64,000 bases of DNA from Flagellimonas oceanensis (GTDB lineage Bacteria > Bacteroidota > Bacteroidia > Flavobacteriales > Flavobacteriaceae), in NCBI RefSeq assembly GCF_003992595.1, contig NZ_RZNA01000024.1, positions 157,382 to 221,381 on the forward strand. The letters run 5' to 3'. A model generated the notes under the pieces. That model did not search any database, was not told where the DNA came from, and worked only from the letters and a program-made list of their open reading frames with translations. Made by a program: the position numbers and the translations under genes. Of this stretch, positions 27,684 to 36,219 are shown in pieces (position 1 is the stretch's first letter; every line of letters begins with the position of its first letter).

Positions 27684-28121
27684 TTATGCTAACCATTGCG
27701 CCCATGGAATACGACTCAAAATCAACAGCAAACCCAGTCCATAGAAAATGGAGATGGTCTTGAACTTACGATCGCTTTCCATCATTTTTTTGTGACGGGA
27801 CCACCCGACTGTAATCAAAACCAAAGCAATGATGTTAATGAATGGATGTTCTACGGCCAAAAGCCTTGCCGGGGCATTGAGTCCGCCCATGCCCAAGGTT
27901 TTTATGGCTTTGAATCCATTGCCGGATACAAAATACAAAATAAGGCCTACCACCAGTTGAATGTGGCTCAATATAAGCGCGAACAAGCTGATGCGAAGGT
28001 CTTTTTGTAGGGTAAAGTCCTTTTTGCCCAACCAGCCTGCTATGGCATTGATGACAGCGATCACTAAAACGGCCAGCACCACATAGGCCAAATAAGAGTG
28101 TAGGTTCTTGATGATTTCCAT
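27684..28121 (-). CDS. four-helix membrane protein with conserved-looking histidines, cytochrome b-like
   Basis: A 145-residue inner-membrane protein with four hydrophobic helices at about 10-30, 44-66, 93-108 and 122-140. Histidines lie at or near helix ends (His8, His53, His92, His110), an arrangement seen in small b-type cytochromes, and similar flavobacterial proteins are often labelled cytochrome B. I cannot confirm heme binding. The protein ends RIPWAQWLA. It stands alone between the SYLF gene and the large TonB receptor, with 180 bases of gene-free DNA on its 3' side. Confidence 0.55.
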   Translation of the reverse strand: MEIIKNLHSYLAYVVLAVLVIAVINAIAGWLGKKDFTLQKDLRISLFALILSHIQLVVGLILYFVSGNGFKAIKTLGMGGLNAPARLLAVEHPFINIIALVLITVGWSRHKKMMESDRKFKTISIFYGLGLLLILSRIPWAQWLA

Positions 28122-28167
28122 TAGGTAGAGTTTGTGTGGCCTAAAAATACGGAATTTTGGAGATAAA

Positions 28168-28197
28168 AAAAGCCCCTCGCTAAAGTGAAGGGCTTTT
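28168..28197 (-). terminator. terminator of the large TonB receptor gene
   Basis: AAAAGCCC and GGGCTTTT form the stem, with extra inner pairs, and the minus strand ends in a T-run. The symmetric A/T flanks could also make it work on the plus strand. Confidence 0.75.
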
Positions 28198-28219
28198 AAT
28201 TTATCTTTTCCAGGTTATG

Positions 28220-31018
28220 TTAGAATCTGTAACGAAGACCAACGTTCCAAGTTCTTCCGAAGCCCCAGAATACGTTGTTAGCAACGTTAACACCGTTCCA
28301 AGTCTCATCTCCAGCTTCTGCTTCTCTATTGGAAGTAGCTTCTGAGATGTAAATCTCATCAAAAACGTTGTTTACGTTCAACCTTAGGTTAAGGTACTTC
28401 ATTTTTTCCTTGCCAACGTTCACACGATATGAAATACCAGCGTCAAACAAATCGTAAGCGGGTAATTTCAATTGGAAGTCTCCACCATCAGGAAGCCCAT
28501 CAGAATCTTGATCTTGCAAATCCAACACATCAAATTGCGCATAAAGATCTGCAGCATGGTACCAGCTAGCATCAAAGAACAAGTTTTCAACTGGTTCCAC
28601 AGTTGCTCCTAACCTCCAAGTGGTCTGAGCTGCGTCGTCAACTTTTTGTCCATCCAATATAACACTTGCCTCACCAACTACATTCTGGCTTTCATCATAC
28701 ACGGTACCCAATGGGTTACCAGAATACTCCCAGTTACCCAAGGACAACATACCCGTAAAGGTCAAGAAATGAGTAGGACGCGCTGTAAAATCGAATTCAG
28801 CACCCATGTGAACTTGTTCAACACCATCGTAATTTGCTGTACCAGAGAATAATTGGTTTCCTTGGTCATCTGTAACACTAACACCATCACTTAGGTATCT
28901 ATCTGCCCAAGAAGTTCTGTACAGGTTAACATTAGCACTGAAGAATTGGCTTCTGAAACCATAACCTACTTCAACACCCAAAATCTTCTCATTTTGATAG
29001 TTATCGTTAATCTCATTAACGTAGTTCAAGAAAATCCCATCAAAAATAGGTTGCTTTAGGTAGTAACCTGCATTAGCAAATACATTGTGTTTTTCATCGA
29101 TATTGTAGTTAAGTCCACCTTTGATGTTCCCTCCTACGATGTTTACCCAATCCGTTTCTTGTTCCGGATCGGAATCCAAGTAGTTGAAGTAGTCAATTCT
29201 TTTGAATCCTTGGTTAGAAATACCTCCTTGCAAGAAAGCAGAGATTTTGTCAGTTTTATACTCAACCTGACCAAAAGCACCCAACCAGTTTACTTTACCA
29301 TCATTATAATAATCTATTTTGGTTTCATCATCCACATTCTTGAACACATTCCAAATGTTTCCAATGGTTGGAGCATAGGTATCTGTAGTAAAGTTGTAAG
29401 GGTTGTTGATATCATCATTGTCAACATAGACATCAGCTCCTAAAAGATCCACCAATCTTCTGTAGTGGATTCCCTTATACATTCTAGCATCGATACCCGC
29501 GTCAAAAGCCCAATTATCATTTACATCGTTATGGAAATTAATGATGGTTCCATACCAGTTGTGAGAGTTCATGGAAGAACGTTGGGAAATACCGTTTTCA
29601 GTTCCATAAATATGATCACCGTCATCTATGCTGTCAAAAGGAGATGGATACTGACCTCCATTGACAAATGCGCCTTGATAAGCACCTCCGCCTCCAGTAT
29701 ATCCAGTTCTTGGATCACCAAAAGCAGGAACATTTGTCCCTTGGTTCCAAGCTACGATATCATCAAAACGAACATGTCCCCTTGCATCCTTAAATTGACC
29801 ATAATATGAAGGGCCACCATTGATTCTACCGATAGAACCAATAGAACCTCCACGACCCAAAGAGGCATAAACAACAGATGACAAGGTAGATTGATCAGAG
29901 ATTTTCCAATCCCAGTTGATCATCGCCTTAGGCTTGTGGTAGAAGTTTCCAGAGAATGTATCCTCTTTTCCATTCCTGTAACCGTAATCGGAGTTGTAGC
30001 GAATATTAGGATCCACACCATTGTTACCATAAGCAATGTAGTTGCTGATTGATTCAGCATAACCTCTTTGGAAATGTTGCTGTGGAGCACCAGTTATCAT
30101 AAACTGGAAATCGTGCTTATCGTTAGGTCTGTACCCAATAGCCACAAAGTAGTTGTATGCTTCGAATGGGGTTCCTTGAACATAACCATCACCAGCAGTA
30201 CGGCCAAACATCGCACTTACAGAAAGTCCATTTTCCATAAGACCTGTGTTGTAGCCCATTGTTGTTTTCAAGTAATCGTTGTTACCTACGGAAGCCGCAA
30301 CAGTACCCCCTTCTTGAAGGTCGGCTGCTTTTGTGATAACGTTGATGGTACCACCCACAGAAGAGATGGCCAGTTTGGAAGAACCAAGACCTCTTTGAAC
30401 CTGCATAGCAGAAGTTACATCAGAAAGTCCTGCCCAGTTACTCCAATATACCCAACCATTTTCCATGTCATTTACAGGTACACCATTTATCATTACCGCA
30501 GTGTTTCTTTGGTCGAAACCACGAACGTTGATTCTGGAATCACCAAAACCACCTCCTTGTTTTGTTACATAGATAGATGGAGTTGATCTCAAGATTTCCG
30601 GGAATTCCTGAGAACCCAATTTTTCAACAATTTCTGATGCTTTGATGGTAGATACAGCGACGGGAGTTTCCCTTTCTTTTGCAATATCCATTACCCCGGT
30701 CACAACAACTTCTCCAAGTTGTTCAGCATCGGGCATTAATACAATAGTACCCACATTACCCGTGGAAGAGAAAGCGACTTCTTGTCTAAGAAATCCAATG
30801 TAAGTTACTACCAATGTTCCTGAGCTTTGCTCTACTTCCAAAGTAAAGTTCCCATCAAAATCGGTAGATGTTCCTGTAGTGGTTCCTTTAACCATTACAG
30901 TAGCGCCTGGTAGTGGCCCGCCCATGTCCCCATCGGTAACCGTACCAGTAAGAGTTCCTTGTGCAAATGCCATCGCGGAAACGAAAATAGCCGCAATAGC
31001 CAAGTAGATTCTTTTCAT
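28220..31018 (-). CDS. TonB-dependent receptor with carboxypeptidase-regulatory-like domain
   Basis: A 932-residue outer-membrane receptor. It has a signal peptide (1-19, ending AFAQ), a CarboxypepD-regulatory-like beta domain at about 20-105 (GTVTDGDMGGPLPGATVMVK), then a plug domain with GEVVVTGVMD, INVRGFDQRNTAVMINGVPV and VQRGLGSSKLAISSVGG. The rest is a barrel ending NVGLRYRF with the terminal Phe. This architecture is common in Bacteroidota, usually with SusD partners for SusC types; no susD gene is next to it. The ligand is unknown. It has a good upstream promoter and a 79-base leader, which suggests strong expression. Confidence 0.92.
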   Translation of the reverse strand: MKRIYLAIAAIFVSAMAFAQGTLTGTVTDGDMGGPLPGATVMVKGTTTGTSTDFDGNFTLEVEQSSGTLVVTYIGFLRQEVAFSSTGNVGTIVLMPDAEQLGEVVVTGVMDIAKERETPVAVSTIKASEIVEKLGSQEFPEILRSTPSIYVTKQGGGFGDSRINVRGFDQRNTAVMINGVPVNDMENGWVYWSNWAGLSDVTSAMQVQRGLGSSKLAISSVGGTINVITKAADLQEGGTVAASVGNNDYLKTTMGYNTGLMENGLSVSAMFGRTAGDGYVQGTPFEAYNYFVAIGYRPNDKHDFQFMITGAPQQHFQRGYAESISNYIAYGNNGVDPNIRYNSDYGYRNGKEDTFSGNFYHKPKAMINWDWKISDQSTLSSVVYASLGRGGSIGSIGRINGGPSYYGQFKDARGHVRFDDIVAWNQGTNVPAFGDPRTGYTGGGGAYQGAFVNGGQYPSPFDSIDDGDHIYGTENGISQRSSMNSHNWYGTIINFHNDVNDNWAFDAGIDARMYKGIHYRRLVDLLGADVYVDNDDINNPYNFTTDTYAPTIGNIWNVFKNVDDETKIDYYNDGKVNWLGAFGQVEYKTDKISAFLQGGISNQGFKRIDYFNYLDSDPEQETDWVNIVGGNIKGGLNYNIDEKHNVFANAGYYLKQPIFDGIFLNYVNEINDNYQNEKILGVEVGYGFRSQFFSANVNLYRTSWADRYLSDGVSVTDDQGNQLFSGTANYDGVEQVHMGAEFDFTARPTHFLTFTGMLSLGNWEYSGNPLGTVYDESQNVVGEASVILDGQKVDDAAQTTWRLGATVEPVENLFFDASWYHAADLYAQFDVLDLQDQDSDGLPDGGDFQLKLPAYDLFDAGISYRVNVGKEKMKYLNLRLNVNNVFDEIYISEATSNREAEAGDETWNGVNVANNVFWGFGRTWNVGLRYRF

Positions 31019-31103
31019 TTAATTCAGTGTTTAAGTGTTTAATTAGCCCTGCAAATGTGATCCATTTTTGACACTCTGCGATTAAGCCAAAGTTAAAATC
31101 AAG

Positions 31104-31135
31104 CAAATATACTTAACACTAAATTAACAAATCAA
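31104..31135 (-). promoter_or_regulatory. promoter of the large TonB receptor gene
   Basis: On the minus strand a TTG (31135-31133) is followed after 21 bases by TATATTTG (31111-31104), matching the Bacteroidota TTG/TAnnTTTG pattern. It implies a leader of about 79 bases. A second -7-like TAACTTTG lies at 31095-31088. Confidence 0.55.
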
Positions 31136-31190
31136 GTTGTCTGAGAAACAATTGTTTAGAGTTTTTACGAGCTTTTGAGCAGATGACAAT

Positions 31191-32828
31191 TTACTCCTTA
31201 AAAAAATGCAAAAGGTTCAATGTGGAGCTATCGTGTTTACCAATATCTGAATTCTCAATATCGGACAAAATATTTTTGGCCAATTGTTTGCCCAATTCCA
31301 CACCCCATTGATCATAACTGAAGATATTCCAGACCACACCTTGAACAAATATTTTATGCTCATAAAGTGCAATCAACGAACCTAAGCTTTTAGGGGTCAG
31401 TTTATCTATCAATATAGTATTGGTAGGCTTATTGCCCTCGAAGATTTTAAAGGGAAGCAGAGTTTCAAGTTCTTCTCCAGATAAACCTTGGGATACCAGT
31501 TCGCTTCTTACTTCATCCGCGGTTTTGCCGTTCATCAAAGCTTCGGTCTGGGCAAAAAAGTTTGCCATCAATTTACTATGATGGTCCACATCACCATGCA
31601 ATGATTTCTTGTATCCAATAAAATCGGTCGGAATCAACTTTGTTCCTTGGTGTATCAACTGGAAAAAGGCATGTTGCGAATTGGTCCCCGGCTCTCCCCA
31701 AATGATGGTTCCGGTTTCATGACCAACCCTATTCCCTGCTCTGTCCATACTTTTACCGTTGCTTTCCATGATACCTTGTTGCAGATATGCCGAAAAACGG
31801 TGGAGGTATTGCGTATAGGGAATAATCGCTTCTGTTTCTGCCTTATAAAAATTATTGTACCAAATACTGATGAGTCCCAATAGTACGGGTATGTTGTCCT
31901 CAAACGGAGTTTCTTTGAAATGGACATCCATTTCGTGGGCTCCATCCAAAAGGGATTCGAAATTTTCGTACCCTACGGAAAGGGCAATGGACAATCCAAC
32001 GGCACTCCACAGGGAAAATCTACCGCCCACCCAATCCCACATGGGGAACACATTGTCATCTGCGATACCAAATTCCTTGATTTTTTCCAAGTTGGTGGAC
32101 ACTGCCACGAAGTGGTCGGCCACATCTTTTTCTGATGCACTTTTCAAAAACCACTTTTTAATGGTCAAAGCATTGCTCAAGGTTTCTTGTGTAGTGAATG
32201 ACTTGGAAACAATCACGAACAAGGTAGTCTCTGGATCAAGCTCCTTTAGCACTTCGTGAACCAAATCTCCGTCCACATTGCTTACAAAATGGGTTTTCAG
32301 GTCGTTTTGATAGAATTTCAAGGCTTCTGTGACCATCACAGGACCCAAATCCGACCCACCGATGCCAATATTTACGATATCGGTAAAGGCTTTGCCCGTA
32401 TGTCCTTTTCTTTCTCCGGAAATGACAGCTTCAGAAAAGGTTTTGATTTTTCTCTTTACTTCAAAGACCTCATCAACGATATTGACTCCGTCCACCAAAA
32501 CCTTGTCATCCTTTTTGGCTCGCAAAGCGGTATGCAGTACGGCCCTACCTTCGGTCTGGTTGATGAGCTCTCCTCCAAAATAACTTTTGATGGCGGCTTT
32601 CAATCCGACTTCATCGGACAATTCCAACAACAACTTCAAAGTTTCATCGGTAATTCTATTCTTTGAATAGTCCACCAAAAAATCATTCCACAGAACAGAC
32701 AACTCCTTACCACGATTTTCATCGGCAGCAAATAGTTCCCTTAAATGTGTGTCTTTGGTGTCTTGGTAATGGTTTTGAAGTTTTTTCCAGGCTTCGGTTG
32801 TAGTAGGGTTGATTGTGGGTAGTGCCAT
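31191..32828 (-). CDS. pgi: glucose-6-phosphate isomerase
   Basis: Interconverts glucose 6-phosphate and fructose 6-phosphate in the cytoplasm. The 545-residue protein has normal length. Family motifs are [19 protein letters not shown] near 150-170, [34 protein letters not shown], and [16 protein letters not shown] with the C-terminal catalytic Lys in [13 protein letters not shown]. Its ATG overlaps the stop of the M23 gene (TAATG), so it is the last gene of an operon that starts with the DUF3108 gene at 35883. Confidence 0.97.
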   Translation of the reverse strand: MALPTINPTTTEAWKKLQNHYQDTKDTHLRELFAADENRGKELSVLWNDFLVDYSKNRITDETLKLLLELSDEVGLKAAIKSYFGGELINQTEGRAVLHTALRAKKDDKVLVDGVNIVDEVFEVKRKIKTFSEAVISGERKGHTGKAFTDIVNIGIGGSDLGPVMVTEALKFYQNDLKTHFVSNVDGDLVHEVLKELDPETTLFVIVSKSFTTQETLSNALTIKKWFLKSASEKDVADHFVAVSTNLEKIKEFGIADDNVFPMWDWVGGRFSLWSAVGLSIALSVGYENFESLLDGAHEMDVHFKETPFEDNIPVLLGLISIWYNNFYKAETEAIIPYTQYLHRFSAYLQQGIMESNGKSMDRAGNRVGHETGTIIWGEPGTNSQHAFFQLIHQGTKLIPTDFIGYKKSLHGDVDHHSKLMANFFAQTEALMNGKTADEVRSELVSQGLSGEELETLLPFKIFEGNKPTNTILIDKLTPKSLGSLIALYEHKIFVQGVVWNIFSYDQWGVELGKQLAKNILSDIENSDIGKHDSSTLNLLHFFKE

Positions 32829-34108
32829 TACTGGGTGTATGATATTAAGGTTTCTTCGGGTTCTACAGGTGTTGGGTCAACTAATTCGATGCAATCCAAT
32901 TGATGCTGTAAAGGTTTAATGTAATCCAAATATCCGGCGCGCAGTGAATCTGCGATGGGTTCTGCTGCGGGAAGTTCTTCTTTAAATGGATCTACTTGCC
33001 TTCCATTTTTCCAAAAACGGTAACAAACGTGAGGTCCTCCCGTATTTCCTGTCATACCGATCCAGCCAATTACATCACCTTGGCGCACAAAATCCCCGCG
33101 TTTAACATTCTGGGCCTTCATGTGCAAGTATTGAGTGCTGTACGTATCATTGTGCCTAATCTTTACATATTTACCGTTACCTCCTCTACGTGTCGATTCG
33201 GTTACGGTACCATCTGCAGTGGCGACAATGGGTGTTCCTATTGCTGCGGCAAAATCAGTTCCTTTGTGGGGCCTTACTTTATATCCGTAGTAAGCGATCC
33301 TTCTTTTAAGGTTGTAGCGAGATGACAAACGATACTGGAATTTAACCGGTGCACGTAAAAAGGTGCTACGTAGGTTATTGGCATCCTGATCAAAGTACTC
33401 CAAGATGTTGTTTGTTGCATCTGATATGTATGGAAATGCATAAATGGTTTTTCCTTTGTGCTCAAAATAAGCTGCCTTTATGGAACCTATGCCCGCATAA
33501 ATACTGTCATTGATATAGCGCTCATCAAAAACCACCTTGAATTTGTCCCCCTTGTCCAATCGTCCAAAATCGATGGTCCATGCATATATATCCGAAAGGG
33601 CAAAGGTCAGGTTGTAATCCACTCCCAAAGTATCGATCGACATAGACAAACTATGATCGATAACGCCTCCTATCTCTCGCTCCACCAATGTGACTTTTTT
33701 CTTGCTCTTGTAGGCTTTGGTTGAATCACGAAGGTCGACTACAGTGTAGTTGATTTTGTCATTTTGGTAAATAAATATCTCGGCGACCTCGGAGGTATCC
33801 TTGGATTTAAGAATAAGGTATGGTTTACCAACTTGAATTTTACGGACATCAAAGGTGTCTCGGTAATTTTCGGAAATAGCGGCGATTTTGGGATAATCCA
33901 CCTTGTTCTTGAGCATGAGCTCCCCAAAACTGTCGCCATTGCGAACGGTATCATGAACTACATGGAATTCATCAAGGTTAAACCCATAGTGCAATTTGGG
34001 AAGTTTTTCAATGACTTCCACTTTTGCCACTTCTTCAACCGGTTCTTTTGTTTGCTTACATGATGCCAGCACAGCCAGCACCATAATTGCCCCAATAATT
34101 TTCTGCAT
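32828..34108 (-). CDS. M23-family (LytM) metallopeptidase lipoprotein
   Basis: A 426-residue cell-wall hydrolase with a lipoprotein signal (lipobox Cys in [10 protein letters not shown]). The LytM domain lies near the C-terminus with [19 protein letters not shown], giving two zinc ligands, and QYLHMKA. At the final ligand, where most members have HxH, this protein reads GGPHVCYRF, so Cys stands where the second His is expected. The middle part carries a LysM-like or opacity-associated region. I chose the ATG at 34108 because it starts the signal. It overlaps pgi at its 3' end and follows the dioxygenase by 7 bases. Confidence 0.88.
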   Translation of the reverse strand: MQKIIGAIMVLAVLASCKQTKEPVEEVAKVEVIEKLPKLHYGFNLDEFHVVHDTVRNGDSFGELMLKNKVDYPKIAAISENYRDTFDVRKIQVGKPYLILKSKDTSEVAEIFIYQNDKINYTVVDLRDSTKAYKSKKKVTLVEREIGGVIDHSLSMSIDTLGVDYNLTFALSDIYAWTIDFGRLDKGDKFKVVFDERYINDSIYAGIGSIKAAYFEHKGKTIYAFPYISDATNNILEYFDQDANNLRSTFLRAPVKFQYRLSSRYNLKRRIAYYGYKVRPHKGTDFAAAIGTPIVATADGTVTESTRRGGNGKYVKIRHNDTYSTQYLHMKAQNVKRGDFVRQGDVIGWIGMTGNTGGPHVCYRFWKNGRQVDPFKEELPAAEPIADSLRAGYLDYIKPLQHQLDCIELVDPTPVEPEETLISYTQ

Positions 34109-34115
34109 CGTTCTT

Positions 34116-35090
34116 CTATTCCTTGTATTCTTCTTTTTCTGGATTATAAACATGGTCCACCCATTGCTTGCCCCATGTATCCAACTCCTCTTCGGTATGC
34201 AAAGTTGGGAAAAAAATTATTTTCTGGAAACTGGGCGGCAAATAGTCCTTCCAATTGGTACCCCCCGTTGCCTCAACATCCTTACCTTCCCTGGCCAAAT
34301 ATCTATGCGCGGAGCCCATATGCATCAATGGCCAATTGACATTTGCATTCAGGTCCAACTCCTTTAACGCTGAAATCAGCTCTTCATTGCATCGGGATGC
34401 ATCGGGGAGCTGTAAATATTTATGGTAAATGGTACTGTCCTTCACTTGGTTGGCTATCCGCAACAACCTTGGGGTATATCTTACTTCAAACTGCTTTAAG
34501 GTAAGGGTTTTTTCGCCAGTTGCCAGATCGGTCGCTCCTTTTTTCCAATACACATGCTCGAAAAGTTCCTCAATGCTGTTTTCCGAAGAGAATTTATCCC
34601 TATCGGAGGGGTGTATCATATTTTCCAAAGGTGTTGCATAGAACTCGATCATCCTATACTGTGCCGATTGAAATCCACTGGCGGGAAGCAGAGCCATTCG
34701 ATAACGCAAAAACTGCTCTCTTTCCATGCCCTTGATCATTATGCTAAATGAAGATATGAGCGCCTTGAAATAGCTGTTTATCCTACGGACTTTTTCAATG
34801 AAAAATGCAACATCCTGGGATTTATCCTCAATTATTTGTTTTTCTTCATGAAGGATAAGTTTAAAGTACAACTCGGTAATCTGGTGGTACATGATGAAAA
34901 TTTCCTCATCGGGAAAATGGGTTCGCGGTACCTGAAGACTGAGCAAGGTATCCAGATGGATGTAATCCCAATATGTTAAATACCTTTCATAAAGAAGTCC
35001 ATCCAAATAAGAACTTAGGTCCTGCCCTGAGTTTTTATATTTTTCCTCTAGCTTATTGATTTGGGAAGCGATTTTTGCATCCTTATCCAT
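34116..35090 (-). CDS. kynA: tryptophan 2,3-dioxygenase
   Basis: A heme enzyme that opens the tryptophan indole ring to N-formylkynurenine. The 324-residue protein shows TYWDYIHLDTLLSLQ near 38-52, EIFIMYHQITELYFKLILHE near 63-82 with the active-site His of the family, and PASGFQSAQYRMIEFYA. A C-terminal MGSAHRYLARE carries the proximal heme His. No kynureninase or formamidase gene is nearby, so the pathway is unlinked. It sits between a DUF3108 gene (10 bases) and an M23 peptidase gene (7 bases) on one transcript. Confidence 0.93.
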   Translation of the reverse strand: MDKDAKIASQINKLEEKYKNSGQDLSSYLDGLLYERYLTYWDYIHLDTLLSLQVPRTHFPDEEIFIMYHQITELYFKLILHEEKQIIEDKSQDVAFFIEKVRRINSYFKALISSFSIMIKGMEREQFLRYRMALLPASGFQSAQYRMIEFYATPLENMIHPSDRDKFSSENSIEELFEHVYWKKGATDLATGEKTLTLKQFEVRYTPRLLRIANQVKDSTIYHKYLQLPDASRCNEELISALKELDLNANVNWPLMHMGSAHRYLAREGKDVEATGGTNWKDYLPPSFQKIIFFPTLHTEEELDTWGKQWVDHVYNPEKEEYKE

Positions 35091-35100
35091 TAATGCCGAA

Positions 35101-35883
35101 CTATTTCATTATTATTTTAAACTGGTTCTTAAGTCCATTGTAACCATCCAAATCGGCTTTTAAGGAACCTACGGCCAAATCGGCCTTGATTCGGATAGGA
35201 ATTTTGTTCCAATCGTTGGAAACCCAGAGTGTAAGACTTTCTTTTTCCTTGAAAACACGGCCGGACTGAACCAAAGGCCTAAATTTAAGACATTCTACCT
35301 TTCCAAACTTGGTCCGGATGATTTCTTTTCCCAAATATTTCAACTGGAACCTAAAAACGCCGTCATCATCGAAGAGCATATCCAAATCGATGGATTCACC
35401 AACCTCGAATTCCTCCAAGTTATAGTTACTTCTTAAAAAGTATGAAGCGGAAATAAGGTCTTGGATCTGGTCATGGATGGGAAAGTTCTGCTTTGTGCCA
35501 TTCTTGTTGTCAATCAACAGCGCTTTGTCCTTCTCGTAATCAAATTCAATTTCTATGTCCTTGGTATAACCTCCTTCATCAATTTTTCTTATAAACTTAT
35601 AGGGTTTCCCATATTCTTGCCCAAAATAACTTTCGTAGGTATCATCCACCTTAAAAAATATACTGGCAAATCCTGTGGTCTTTCCTTTCCCAACAACATG
35701 ATAGACGGGAATATCGTCCAAAGTTTTGGATGTTAGATGTAAAGTGGCATAGCTTGCATTTAGGATACCGTAATGAATCCTAAACTTCAACCATTCCCCT
35801 GGCTTAAAGGCGGGACGTGAACTTTGGCCCATAACGGGCATTGCCAAAAGAAGCAACAATGTAGGTATCAATATTTTTTTCAT
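35101..35883 (-). CDS. DUF3108 secreted protein
   Basis: A 260-residue protein with a signal peptide (about 1-20, ending VMGQ). The DUF3108 pattern is clear: FKPGEWLKFRIHYGILNASY, YHVVGKGKTTGFASIFFKVD, YESYFG, and VSNDWNKIPIRIKADLAVGS. These domains fold as beta barrels of lipocalin/LolA-like type in the periplasm; function is unknown. I chose ATG 35883 over an in-frame TTG two codons upstream. It is the first gene of the operon continuing through tryptophan dioxygenase, M23 peptidase and pgi. Confidence 0.85.
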   Translation of the reverse strand: MKKILIPTLLLLLAMPVMGQSSRPAFKPGEWLKFRIHYGILNASYATLHLTSKTLDDIPVYHVVGKGKTTGFASIFFKVDDTYESYFGQEYGKPYKFIRKIDEGGYTKDIEIEFDYEKDKALLIDNKNGTKQNFPIHDQIQDLISASYFLRSNYNLEEFEVGESIDLDMLFDDDGVFRFQLKYLGKEIIRTKFGKVECLKFRPLVQSGRVFKEKESLTLWVSNDWNKIPIRIKADLAVGSLKADLDGYNGLKNQFKIIMK

Positions 35884-35977
35884 GTGCAATTTTATTGATA
35901 TAAAATTAGTAAAATCACTTTAGGGGCTATGCTGTTCACATATACTTAAACAAAACTTATTCCAAAATAGTATAAAC

Positions 35978-36080
35978 AAAAAAAGCCCAGTCTCGAGACT
36001 GGGCTTTTCCTAAATAACCAACCAAACTTTAAATTATGAAAAACCAATACTTAAAGTTATAAGGGAACCACCCCTTATGT
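35978..36080 (-). ncRNA. candidate small RNA with own promoter and terminator
   Basis: A -7 box (TATCTTTG, 36092-36085) is followed on the minus strand by three adjacent hairpins. Hairpin 1 is 36059-36078 (7-bp perfect stem, loop GTGGTT). Hairpin 2 is 36025-36058 (8-bp perfect stem, 18-base loop). After a 16-base linker containing TGGTTGG comes a perfect 28-base palindrome (35981-36008) with a T-run. The start predicted from the -7 box falls right at hairpin 1. No reading frame of note fits. It lies between patatin and DUF3108 genes. It may belong to a known flavobacterial RNA class; I cannot tell. Confidence 0.55.
35981..36008 (-). terminator. perfect palindromic terminator of the candidate small RNA
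   Basis: AAAAGCCCAGTCTC is followed directly by its exact complement, giving a 14-bp stem, then further T residues on the minus strand. Transcripts from patatin could also end here. Confidence 0.8.
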
Positions 36081-36084
36081 GGGT

Positions 36085-36092
36085 CAAAGATA
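36085..36092 (-). promoter_or_regulatory. -7 box of the candidate small RNA
   Basis: On the minus strand this reads TATCTTTG, an exact TAnnTTTG match, about 7 bases before the first hairpin. No TTG was found at the -33 position. Confidence 0.5.
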
Positions 36093-36219
36093 CGGCAAGG
36101 TTTTGTAGGAAAAAGTGTTTTTAACGGACTTTAACTAAACCCCTGTGATATTGATTGGTTTTATCTGTTTTTTTGACAAATTATTAAGAGAACTTTGCTG
36201 TTTGATCATGTGATTTTTA

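Noticed and set aside
30068..30586. A 172-codon plus-strand frame inside the large TonB receptor gene
   Set aside because: The receptor frame is intact over 932 codons with all domains; the antisense frame is a by-product of its codon use.
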